Below, in pieces: positions 10,895-21,879 of a DNA stretch of 64,000 bases. The notes beneath the pieces are model-generated. The model was not told where the DNA came from. It saw only the letters and a list, made by a program, of their open reading frames with translations, and did not search any database. The position numbers and the translations under genes were made by a program. Numbering within the stretch: position 1 is the stretch's first letter; every line of letters begins with the position of its first letter. Source of the DNA: Asterias rubens (taxonomy: Eukaryota > Echinodermata > Asteroidea > Forcipulatida > Asteriidae). Location: NCBI RefSeq assembly GCF_902459465.1, contig NC_047069.1, forward strand, positions 4,869,171 to 4,933,170. Direction: 5' to 3'.

Positions 10895-12370
10895 CTCTGA
10901 AGTGTAGATTCGTGACTTCAATGTACTTGCTTTGACTTGGGTATGAGTTGACTTGGGATTGAGTTGACTTTGGTATGAGTTGACTTGGGATTGAGTTGAC
11001 TTGGGTATGAGTTGACTTGGGTATGAGTTGACTTGGGTATGAGTTGACTTGGGTATGAGTTGACTTGGGTATGAGTTGCCTTGGGTATGAGTTGCCTTGG
11101 GTATGAGTTGACTAGGGTATGAGTTGACTTGGGTATGGGTTGACTTGTGTATGACTTGGTTATGAGTTGACTTGGGTACGTTGACTTGGGTATGGGTTAA
11201 CTGGGTAGGAGTTAACTTGGGTATGAGTTGACTTGGGCATGAGTTGACTTTGGTAGGAGTTGACTTCGGTAAGAGTTAACTTGGCTATGAGTTGACTTGG
11301 GTACAAGTTAATCTGGGCATGAGTTGACTTGGGTATTAATTAACCTGGGTACGAGTTGACTTTGGTATATCAAGTTAACCAGGGCATGAGTTGTCTTGGG
11401 TATAAGTTGACTAGGGTATAAGTTGACTAGGGTATAAGTTGACTTGGCTATGAGTTCACTTGGCTATGAGTTCACTTCGGTATGAGTTGACTTGGCTATG
11501 AGTCGACTTGGGTATAAGTTTACATGGGTATGCGTTGACTTAGATACAAGTTGATTTGGGTAAAAGTTGACTTTGGTATGAGTTGACTTGGGTATAAGTT
11601 TACATGGGTATGCGTTGACTTAGATACAAGTTGATTTGGGTAAAAGTTGACTTGGGTATGAGTTGACTTGGGTATAAGTTTACATGGGTATGAGTTGACT
11701 TGGATACGAGTTGATTTGGGTCAAAGTTGACTTGGGTAGAGTTGACTTGTGTACAAAAAAATGGGCATGAGTTAACTTGTGTACAAGTTAACCTAGGCTG
11801 ACTTGGCTATGAGTTGACCTGGGTATGAGTTGACTTGGGTATTAGCTAACATGGGTATGAGTTGACTTGGGTATGAGTTGACTTGGGTATGAGTTGGCTT
11901 GGGTATGAGCTGGCTAGGGTATGAGTTGGCTAGGGTATGAGTTGACTTGGGTTTGAGGTGAATTGGGTCAAATTTAACCTGGGCATGAGTTGACTTGGGT
12001 ATACATTAACCTGGGCATAAGTCGTGTGACTTGAGTTGACTTGGGTATGAGTTAACTTGGGTATGAGTTGACTTGGGTATGAGTTGACTTGGGTATACAT
12101 TTAATGATTAACCTGGGCATAAGTCAACATTGCTATGAGTTGACTTGGGTTTGAGTTGACTAGGGTATCAGAGTTGATTCGGGTATGAGTTGACCAGGGC
12201 ATGAGTGGACTTGGGGTATGAGTTGACTTGGGTATGAGTTGACTAGGGTATGAGTTGACTAGGGTATGAGTTGACTTGGGTATGAGTTGACTAGGGTATG
12301 AGTTGACTAGGGTATGAGTTGACTAGGGTATGAGTTGACTAGGGTATGAGTTGACTAGGGTATGAGTTTA
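10895..12370. repeat. 16-bp minisatellite, GAGTTGACTTGGGTAT
   Basis: About 90 units of GAGTTGACTTGGGTAT lie in tandem, with ACTAGGG, GGCTTGG, AACTTGG and AACCTGG variants. A compound block with TTTACATGGGTATGCGTTGA is itself duplicated at about 11515-11700. The last stretch (12225-12365) is almost pure ACTAGGG variant. Confidence 0.95.
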
Positions 12371-12560
12371 CAGAGAAGCAAACTCTTCATCGATAACACA
12401 GACTTTCACCTGAATTCGATGAAGGTGGACATGTGTAAAAGTTAAGACACAACCTTTCAGACTTCAAGGGTGATTGGGTGCAGTTTGAGATGTAACAAGC
12501 AAGGCAGTTTGAGGCTGTTTGAGAAATGAAGTTTTAATGATAACGAAGATGAAAACATAC

Positions 12561-12687
12561 CTTGCTAAGTTGCTTGTTTTATAGATGTTCTATCCTATAT
12601 GAGGTGCAATCAATGTATGTTAAGTAGATGCTTGCAGAGTCCACTGGTTATCAATCAGTTACAAGTCGATGGCTCAAACTATTTGAT
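12561..12687 (-). other. Exon-like cassette C, copy 1
   Basis: On the minus strand this 127-nt segment follows an acceptor (AATATTTTTCAG) and ends AACTTAGCAAG before the donor GTATGTTT. Every forward frame I tried meets a stop. A diverged copy with the same borders is at 21750-21879, and surrounding DNA (about 12400-12740 against 21650-21930) is also duplicated. Confidence 0.35.
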
Positions 12688-12832
12688 CTGAAAAATATTA
12701 AAACAACATTTACTAGTTAATTTGCTGGTTTTGGTTTTATTGCACTTTCAAGGTATGAAAGATGTTGTGTAAAGAAACCTCAGACACATGAATTAAGATT
12801 GTTTGAATTGTAAATAATTTTTATCTGCAAAA

Positions 12833-14050
12833 ACTTTATCCTAACACAAACCTCAAATGCTTGTTTCAAGGAGAACTCCCCAAAACCACAAGGTGTAAGC
12901 CTTGCATTTGACCCCTCTACTCTATGCTACTGGATAAATACTGACTTTATCCTAACACAAACCTCAAATGCTTGTTTCAAGGAGAATTCATCAAAATCAC
13001 AAGGGGATAAGCCTTGCATTTGACCCCTCTACTCAACGCTACTGACTTTATCCTAACACAAACATCAAATGCTTGTTTCAAGGAGAATTCATCAAAATTA
13101 CAAGGGGTAAGCCTTGCATTTGACCCCTCTACTCAAAGCTACTGAATAAATACTGACTTTATCCTAACACAAACCTCAAATGCTTGTTTCAAGGAGAATT
13201 CATCAAAAGCAAAAGGGGGTAAGCCTTGCATTTGACCCCTCTACTCAATGCTGCTGAATAAATACTGACTTTATCCTAACACAAACCTCAAATGCTTGTT
13301 TCAAGGAGAATTCATCAAAATCACAAAGGGGTCAACCTTGCATTTGACCCCTCTACTCTACGCTACTGAATAAATACTGACTTTATCCTAACACAAACCT
13401 CAAATGCTTGTTTCAAGGAGAACTCATCAAAATCACAAGAGGGTAAGCCTTGCATTTGACCCCTCTACTCTACGCTACTGGATAAATACTGACTTTATCC
13501 TAACACAAACATCAAATGCTTGTTTCAAGGAGAATTCATCCAAATCACAAAGGGGTAAGCCTTGCATTTGACCCCTCTACTCTACGCTACTGGATAAATA
13601 CTGACTTTATCCTAACACAAACCTCAAATGCTTGTTTCAAGGAGAATTCATCCAAATCACAAAGGGGTAAGCCTTGCATTTGACCCCTCTACTCTACGCT
13701 ACTGGATAAATACTGACTTTATCCTAACACAAACATCAAATGCTTGTTTCGAGGAGAATTCATCAAAATCACAAGGGGTAAGCCTTGCATTTGACCCCTC
13801 TACTCTACGCTATTGAATAAATACTGACTTTATCCTAACACAAACCTCAAATGCTTGTTTCAAGGAGAATTCATCAAAATCACAAGAGAGTAAGCCTTGC
13901 ATTTGACCCCTCTACTCTACGCTACTGAATAAATACTGACTTTATCCTAAAACAAACCTCAAATGCTTGTTTCAAGGAGAACTCATCAAAATCACAAGAG
14001 GGTAAGCCTTGCATTTGACCCCTCTACTCTACGCTATTGAGAACCTGACT
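12833..14050. repeat. 111-bp tandem repeat, about eleven copies
   Basis: The unit begins TGACTTTATCCTAACACAAA and ends near ACGCTACTGAATAAATAC. Period is 111-112 bp except for one 101-bp unit that lacks the GAATAAATAC end (near 13040). The array lies between two blocks of the 16-bp minisatellite. Confidence 0.95.
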
Positions 14051-14059
14051 TTATAAAAT

Positions 14060-14960
14060 ACTTATTACAATGCCTTCTGGGATGGGAAGAAGACACCGTA
14101 AAATGTTCATATCCATCAAATTTAGCTAATTGAAGAAAAGCTTTGCATCTTATTAAAAAGCAATCCATGATGTGTACATAAATAAATCTTACCAGAGTGC
14201 CAAGATGTTATGATGAAGTAAGGCTAGGGTATAATTTTTGGGGTACAAATTGACTTGGGTTTGAGTTGACTTAGGTATGAGTTGACTTAGGTATGAGTTA
14301 ACTTGGGTATGAGTTAACTTGTGTCAAGTTCACTTGGGTATAACTTTGGGGGTACAAATTGATTTGGGTATGAGTTGACTTGGGTATGAGTTAACTTGGG
14401 TCAGTTTCACTCGGGTACAATTTTTGGGGGTACAAATTGACTTGGGGTTTGAATTGACCTGGGTACAAGTTGACCTGTTTTTGTCTGCGATGAGTGAAGT
14501 AAATATTTGGGAGTAGGATAAGCAAGACCTTATCAGCCATAAACATAGCATTGGAGCATGCAAAGATAAACATGTTGTCAAAGCACACTGAACACTTAAA
14601 CCCAAATGGTCGGACCAACCATTCTCTGACTTGAGTGAAATCTAGTTGTTATACAAACCAACAATGCTTCAAAAGCACATCGTGTTGTCTTTATTTGTGC
14701 GCTCAAGTCAAAACAGTCAACCTTTAGTTAACCATGGTGCACACTTGAACTTGTTCAAAGAGGAAAGCGTGGTATAAACAGATCTATATGGGATACTTAT
14801 ACTACGAATGCTTTTGGGACCAGGACATTGTAAAATGTTCATGTTCATCAAATTAAGCATATTCAAGAAAAGCTTTTGATTTTCAAAAGCAGTCCATGAT
14901 GTGTATACAAATCACGCAAATATATCTGACCAGGGTGCCAAGATGTTATGACGTAGTGAT
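14060..14960. repeat. Diverged direct duplication around a small 16-bp repeat block
   Basis: The segments 14060-14220 and 14790-14960 are related; both hold GTAAAATGTTCAT, AAGAAAAGCTTT, TCCATGATGTGTA and GTGCCAAGATGTTATGA. Between them, 14222-14485 is another block of the GAGTTGACTTGGGTAT family. Non-repeat sequence from 14490 to 14790 has no recognised gene. Confidence 0.75.
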
Positions 14961-15149
14961 CTTTCTCAATCTTCAAAGGATGGATGGGTTATTTAACTTG
15001 TTTTCATTGATGAATACCTCAGGACTTGTAACTGATGGGCAGACACAGATTGCAAACATTCTGGAGATGAGGAACATCAAATAAAAAGCTGTTTTTAAGA
15101 CACTCGCAATTCCTGTTCTACCACACCCATTCTGAAACAAAACAACTTC

Positions 15150-15425
15150 AATGCCTCCCTATCTCTCAACAAATCATCTTCAAGCTGCTGCTCATTCTCC
15201 ACAAAGCTCTTAATGGCAAGGCTCCCCACTATATTTCTGAACTGCTTCAAGTTTACACTCCATCAAGGAATCTTTGATCCTTTGATCAAGTTCCATGCTC
15301 CTCCTCATTGGGGGGGGGGGGCGGCAGATGTTTTTCTTCAACTCTCTACACATTAGATCTTGTCTTTGTACGACAAAATTCAAATCTCTTCTGAAAACTT
15401 ACCTTATGTCACAGGTTTTCAAGGA
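15150..15425 (+). pseudogene. LINE remnant, C-terminal end of a CR1/L2-type reverse transcriptase ORF
   Basis: One frame reads FKLLLILHKALNGKAPHYIS followed by ELLQVYTPSRNL, the characteristic region after the reverse transcriptase domain of CR1/L2-clade LINEs (LHWLP ... FKALNGxAPxYLxELL ... YxPxRxLRS). The frame then breaks at a stop and at a run of about 13 G near 15309. Past the G run another frame has FFSTLYTLDLVFV-like sequence. It is a dead 5'-truncated fragment. Confidence 0.7.
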
Positions 15426-16919
15426 CTAATTTGGTTGTGTCTGTTTTCTTTCGTTTGTTTTTGGTTTACAATGCCGTGAACAAGCAACATGCGCAGTGAG
15501 GTACTTACTCGAACAACTCGTTTAGAAATCTAGTCTCCTGAGTTTGGAGAGACGCAAACTCTTTATCAATAAGAAAAATCTGTGCCGTCATACAGACTTA
15601 CTCCTGAGTATGGAGAGATGCAAACTCTAAATCAACCAGAAAAATCTGTCCCAAAACATGAGTTTAGAAAGATGCAACCTCATTAACCCATAAGAAATTA
15701 AATAAGTTCTGTGTGATTGACATACACACATTCTTTGAGTGAAGTGTAAGGTTTCAACATACCTCAGACAAGAAGGGACTGATGTATAACAATCCAAGTT
15801 GATCTTGCTTGAAGTATTTTCTGATAAACAGGCTCTAGTACATGATGGATACTGCTGTTCAATCAGTCAATAATCTGCAAACAAAATAGGAAACATTAGC
15901 ACTAAACTTGTGGTAGAACAATATTGGTTTTAGAGAGATTGATATAGTTCATGGAAACTTTTTTGAAATGGCAACAAATGGTTCTGGAAAGATATGTAAC
16001 GTTCAACATCAACTTGGAATGTTTCAAGAGATGACAAGTAGGTGGTTGGGAGAGAAGCAAACTCTTAGTCAATAATCAACATCTGTGCCATCATACAAAT
16101 TTTCTCCTGAGATTTGAGAGATGCAAAGTCTACATCAACAAGAAAAATTTATGCCGTCAAAAAGACTTTCTTCTGAGTTTTGAGAAACTGTTCAAGAAGA
16201 AGAAAATTTGTGCCGTCATACGGACTTACTCAGGAGTTTGGAGAGATGCAAACTCTACATCAATAAGTAAAATCTGTGCCATCATACAGACTTTCTCATG
16301 CGTTTGGGGAGACATAGACTCTACATCAATAACAAAAATCTGTGCTTTCATACAGACTTACTCAGGAGTTTGGAGAGACGCAAACTCCACATCAATAACA
16401 AAAATCTGTGCCGTCATACAGACTTACTCAGGAGTTTGGAGAGACGCAAACTTTACATCAATAAGTAAAATCTGTGCCATCATACAGACTTTCTCATGTG
16501 TTTGGAGAGACGCAAACTACATATCAATAACAAAAATCTGTGCCGTCATACAGACTTACTCAGGAGTTTGGAGAGACGCAAACTTTACATCAATAAGAAA
16601 AATCTGTGCCGTCATACAGACTTTCTCCTGAGTTTGCAATCTTGTTCTTAATGTTTGCACTTCTACACATATTCAACATTTGAAATGTTAGTTTCTACTT
16701 ACCTCATACAAGGAGAGATTGATGCAATCCAAAACATCTTCTGATAAGTCAGGTTCTTCTTCATGATGGATACTACTCTTCGCTCAGTCAATAATCTGTA
16801 AACAAAATTTAAAACAAAGTCATAACCAATTTATCTATACTAGTTATGAATAATAATATGGACTTCTTATAGTGCAAATACATCTGTCACTCCCTGACGG
16901 TCATGTTTACAATATGAGA

Positions 16920-17150
16920 GATGTTAAATTTGCATCGGGGATGAAGAATATTAATTTTGTTTTTTTTACCCATGCACCGATGTGTGTTAATAGCACTGTA
17001 TATTCAGTACTTTCCCGAGTCCTGTGAAAAAAACCCAGCCATGTTACTCGGGTGGGATTCGAACCCACGACCCTTGCAATTCTAGAGCAGTGTCTTACCA
17101 ACTAGACTACCGAGGTTTCCCGGTGGCTACAGGCAGTTTGAATCCTATGT
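16920..17150 (-). mobile_element. tRNA-derived SINE (minus orientation)
   Basis: On the minus strand a tRNA-like head reads GGTAGTCTAGTTGGTAAGAC, then GGGTTCGAATCCCACCC, which fit Pol III box A and box B. A body with CACAGGACTCGGGAAAGTAC follows, ending near ATCCCCGATGCAAATTT. Related plus-strand copies are at 32940-33215 and, truncated, 50530-50590. GAGATATTAAATTTGCATCG-type sequence appears on both sides, possibly a duplicated end. Confidence 0.8.
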
Positions 17151-17219
17151 ACCGCAACGATTAAAGAGATATTAAATTTGCATCGGGGATAAAGAATGTT
17201 AATTTGGGTTTTGTTTACA

Positions 17220-17480
17220 ATGTTCTGTGCTGCATAATGCAGGCAATAAGACCATACAAGCAAGCACCCTGTCCAACTCCTTCACTTTAAAACTAGTGTT
17301 ATGGGTTCTGTAACATGCATTACACAGCACACATGACCTACAGCTTTACATCCCAGCTGAAGGACAAGGCAATACTGGTTAGATGTCTCCCTTAATGACA
17401 CAAGTGACTTGACTTGAACCCACACACTGCTGATGAGAAACACCACAGCTTGAGAACGGTCCTCTTATCCATCGAAGTAA
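17220..17480. mobile_element. SINE-body fragment (ACAGCTTTACATCCCA family)
   Basis: Sequence such as GGGTTCTGTAACATGCATTA and ACAGCTTTACATCCCAGCTG is shared, diverged, with 46505-46677 and 59715-60063. It looks like the body of a tRNA-derived SINE whose head is missing. Confidence 0.5.
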
Positions 17481-17967
17481 ATGTTTCTCACTTTTATCTT
17501 TGTTGGTGCAAACAAGTTCAACACCACTACATGGCTTGTGTTGCTGACGTACAGACATTCAACATGCTAAGTTAAGGGTCTCAACATACCTCAGACAAGC
17601 AATCCCACATACTACTATCCAGTTGTCCATGATAGGTACTGCCCATCAATCAGTCAATAATCTGCAAACAAAAACCAAAATACAGTGTCCTAAAAATGTC
17701 ATCAAATGTCATCTGGATTTCTGAAAAAATAAAAAACGTCATCAACAGGTTCAGGAACTAGACAACATGAGAATACAGGAAAACCACAGATGGTATAAAA
17801 CTAGTTGGAGAATTATAAGTTACCTACATAATTGAGTGAGAAAATATTTTGAAATAAGGATTTGGCTCTTATATCTTTGGAGATTCAGTCTTCAAAACAA
17901 GTTGAGCATCACTATCTTTTTGCATTTGTACAAGTCCTGTGTGACTGACATACACACATTCTATGAG

Positions 17968-18276
17968 TTAAAGGAACATGTTGCCTTGGATCGGACGAGT
18001 TGGTCTTTGTAAAGTGTTTGAAACCGTTTGTTATGAAATGCATATGGTTAGAAAGATATTTTATAAGTAGAATATAATGATCCACACAAGTATCACTCGA
18101 AATTGCGTGGTTTTCCTTTTACTTTGTCGACTAACACGGTCGACCATTTATGGGAGTCAAATTTAAAAAGTAAAGTAAAAGGAAAACCACGCAATTTCGA
18201 GGCAAGTTTGTGTGGATCATTGTATTCTACTTTAAAAACATCTTTCTAACTGATCCAAGGCAACGTGTTCCTTTAA
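17968..18276. mobile_element. MITE with TTAA ends, AGGAACACGTTGCC type
   Basis: Ends are TTAAAGGAACATGTTGCCTT and the complement of AAGGCAACGTGTTCCTTTAA, with a central inverted repeat around AAATTGCGTGGTTTTCCTTT. It interrupts the field unit: a uninterrupted paralogue near 15740 reads TTTGAGTGAAGTGTAAGG where this copy has GAG-TTAA-element-TTAA-GTGTAGGG. That supports TTAA as target duplication, as in piggyBac-type elements. Confidence 0.85.
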
Positions 18277-21200
18277 GTGTAGGGCTTCAACATACCTCAG
18301 ACAAGAAGGGACTGATGTATAACAATCCAAGTTAATCTTGCTTGAAGTATTTTCTGATAAACAGGCTATGGATGGATATGGTAGGGTACTGGTCTTCAAT
18401 CAGTCAATAATCTGCAAACAAAATAGGAAACACCGTGTTAATCTTTTCATTTGAATAGTAGCCTACTGCACCAGCCTGGAATGGTTGATGAAAATGATTT
18501 GTACAGTACAAAAACAAAATGAATGGTTATGAGCAATGTCACAACTTCAGTTCTGAAACCATTTGTGTAGAACAACATTAACCTGAAATAGTTCTGAAAC
18601 ATGATGCAACATTGGTGGGACAATTTTGGGCAACATCATCTTGGAATACTTTCTTGAGGTGGAACGATACTGGTTTGAAAGAGAATTTTTTTAAAGTAAA
18701 ACATAAACTTGGAAGTTTTTTTTTAAATGGCAAAAATTGGTTCCAGAAGGATATGTACAGTTCAACATTAACTTTGAATGTTTCAAGAGATGGCAGTAGG
18801 TGGTTGAGAGAGATGCAAACTCTCAATCAATTTGAAAAGTCTGGGCCTTCATAAAGACTTTCTCATGAGTTTGGAGAGACGCAAACTCTGCACCAACAAT
18901 AAAAATCTCTTGTCATTTCAATAGGAGCCTACTGCATCAACCTGGAATGGTTTATGAAAAATGATTTGTACAGTACAAAAAATGAATGAATGGTTTTGAG
19001 CAACTTTGGTTCCGAAATCATTTGTACAGAACAATATTAACCTGGAATAGTTCTGAAACATGAGGCAACATTGGTTGGAGTATTTGGGGCAGTATCATCT
19101 TGGAATACTTTCTTGAGATGGAACAATACTGGTTTGACAGAGATTGATACAGTTAAACAAAAACTTGGAATGCTTTCTTGAATTAGCAAAAGTTGGTTCC
19201 GAAAAAAAAGAAAAAAAGTTCAATATCAATTTGGAATGTTTCAAGAGATGGCACGTAGGTGGTTGAGGGAGATGCAAACTCTTAATCAACAAGAAAAATC
19301 TGTTCCGTCACAAGTCATTAGTACAGAATAACATTAAACCTGGAAGGGTTCTGAAACACGATGCAAAATTGGTTGGACAATTTTGGACAATTTTGGGCAA
19401 TAACATCTTGGAATATTTTCTTGAGAAGTCATACAGACTTACTCCTGAGTATGGAGAGACGCAAACTCTACATCAATAAGAAAAATCTGTGCCGTCGTAC
19501 AGACTTACTCAGGAGTTTGAAGAGACGCAAACTCTACATCAATAAGAAAAATCTGTGCCACCATACAGACTTTCTCCTGAGTTTGGAGTGAGGCAAACCT
19601 TACGTGATTAGGAAAAATCTGTGTCGTCATTAGACTTTCTCCTGAATTTTGAGAAACTCTTTTTGAAGGAGAAAAACCTGTCTAGGGTTTCAACATACCT
19701 CAGACAAGAAGGGACTGATGTATAACAATCTAAGAAGTTGATCTTGCTTGAAGTATTTTCTGATAAACCATCTCTAGTCCATGATGGATACTGCTCTTCA
19801 ATCAGTCAATAATCTGCAAACAAAATAGGAAAACCTGGCATTAAACTTTTAATTTCAATCGTACTGCATCAACTGGGAATGGTTTATGAAAACTAATGTG
19901 TACAGAACAATAAAAATAAATGGTTTGGAGCGATGTCACAATTTGGGTTCATAAATCAATTGTACGAAACAACATTAAAGCTGGATTGGCTCTGAAACAT
20001 GATGCAACATTGGTTGGACAAATTGAGACAATAACATCTTGGAATACTTTTTTGAGGTGGAATAATACTGGTTTGAAAGAGATTGATAAAGTAAAATAAA
20101 ATCAATTGGTTTCGGAAAAATATGTACAGTTCAACATCAACTTGGAATGTTTCAAGAGATGGCTAGGCGGTGCATGCAAACTCTTAGTCAAATCAACATC
20201 TATGCCATCTCTTGAGTTTCAGAGACATTAACTCTTAATCAATAGGAAAAATCTATGCCGTCACACAGACTTACTCCTGAATTTGGAGAGACGCAAACTC
20301 TACATCAATAAGAAAAATCTGTGCTGTCATACAGACTTACTCAGGAGTTTGGAGAGACGCAAACTCTACATCAATAAGCAAAATTTGTTGCAACATACAC
20401 ACTTTCTTCCAAGTTTAGAGAGGTGCAAACTCTCAATCAACCAGAAAAATGTGTGCAGTCATACAGACTTTCTCCTGAGTTTGGAGAGACACAAACTCTA
20501 CATCAATAAGAAAAATCTGTGCCGTCACACAGACTTACTTGGGAGTTTGGAGAGACGCAAACTCTACATCAATAAGAAAAATCTGTGCCGTCACACAGAC
20601 TTACTTGGGAGTTTGGAGAGACGCAAACTCTACATCAGTAAGAAAAATCTGTGCCGTCACACAGACTTTCTCCTGAGCTGAGTTTGGAAGACCAGACTTT
20701 TCATCAATAAGAATTGTGCCGTCATAGTTTGGAGAGACACAAACTCTACAAGAAAAATCTGTACGTTCTGAGTTTGGAGAGACGACGCAAACTCTAAATC
20801 AACAATCCTACCGACTGTCTCCTGAGTTAAGTGTAAGGTTTCAACACACCTCAGACAAGAAGGGACTGATGTATAACAATCCAAGTTGATCTTGCTTGAA
20901 GTATTTTCTGATAAATTGGCTCTAGTCCATGATGGATACTGGTCTTCAATCAGTCAATAATCTGCAAACAAAGGAAACACTGTCGTTAAACTTTCATTTC
21001 AACATTACTGCACCAACCTGGAATGGTTTATTAAAAAATGGTTTGTACAGTACAAAAACAAAATGTATGGTATGGAGCGATGTCACAACTTTGGTCACAA
21101 GTCATAAGCACTGAACAACATTAAACCTGGAATGGTTCTGAAACACGATGCAACATTGGTTGGAACATTTTGGGCAATAACATCTTGGAATATTTTCTTG

Positions 21201-21749
21201 AGATGGAACAATACTGGTTTGAAAGAGATTGAAACAGTAACACAAAAACTTGGAATGCTTTATTGACATGCCAAAGTTGGAGCTTGAAATATATGTAAAG
21301 TTCTTCATCAACTTGTAATGTTTCAAGGGATGGCAGGGTAGGTGGTTGAGAGAGATGAAACTCTGATCAATGATAAAAATATGTGCTGTCATACGGACTT
21401 TCTCTTGAGTTTGGAGAGACTGAAACTCTATAAGAGACTTGAAACTCTATAAGGAAAAATTTGTGCCATCATACTGAATTTTTTCCGAGTTTGGATAGAC
21501 GCAAACTCCACATCAACAAGAAAAGTCTGTGCCGTCGTATAGACTTTCTCTTAAGTTTGGAGAGATGCAAACTCTTTAAAGAAAAATCTGTGCCGTCATA
21601 GAGACTTTCATTTCTAAGAAAGTTGTTCTGACCAAGCTTATTTTGTATTCCCATGTGTAAATGTTAAGATTAAACTTGTCAGACTTTTAGGGCGGTAGCA
21701 GGCTGTTTGAGAACTAAACTTTTGTTGAAAATTTGTTATGACAACATAC

Positions 21750-21879
21750 CTTGCTAAGTTGCTTGTTTTGTAGATGTTCTATCCAATCATAGTCTATTTA
21801 ATAAGATGCTTGCAGAGTCCACTGTTTTACCAAGCAGTAACTGGTTGATGGTTCAAACCATTTGAAGTTGCCATATTAT
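21750..21879 (-). other. Exon-like cassette C, copy 2
   Basis: On the minus strand this 130-nt segment follows GTTTGCAG and ends CAACTTAGCAAG before GTATGTTG. It matches the copy at 12561-12687 with clear divergence but identical border logic. A short frame starts MATSNGLNHQ and stops at once; no long frame spans it. Confidence 0.35.

Noticed and set aside
10895..12370. Telomere-like repeat because of repeated TTGGGTA
   Set aside because: The unit is 16 bp with a fixed GAGTTGAC part; it is not the TTAGGG hexamer.
9577..14050. Direct repeats as a CRISPR array
   Set aside because: Units are contiguous tandem copies without unique spacers, and the genome is eukaryotic.
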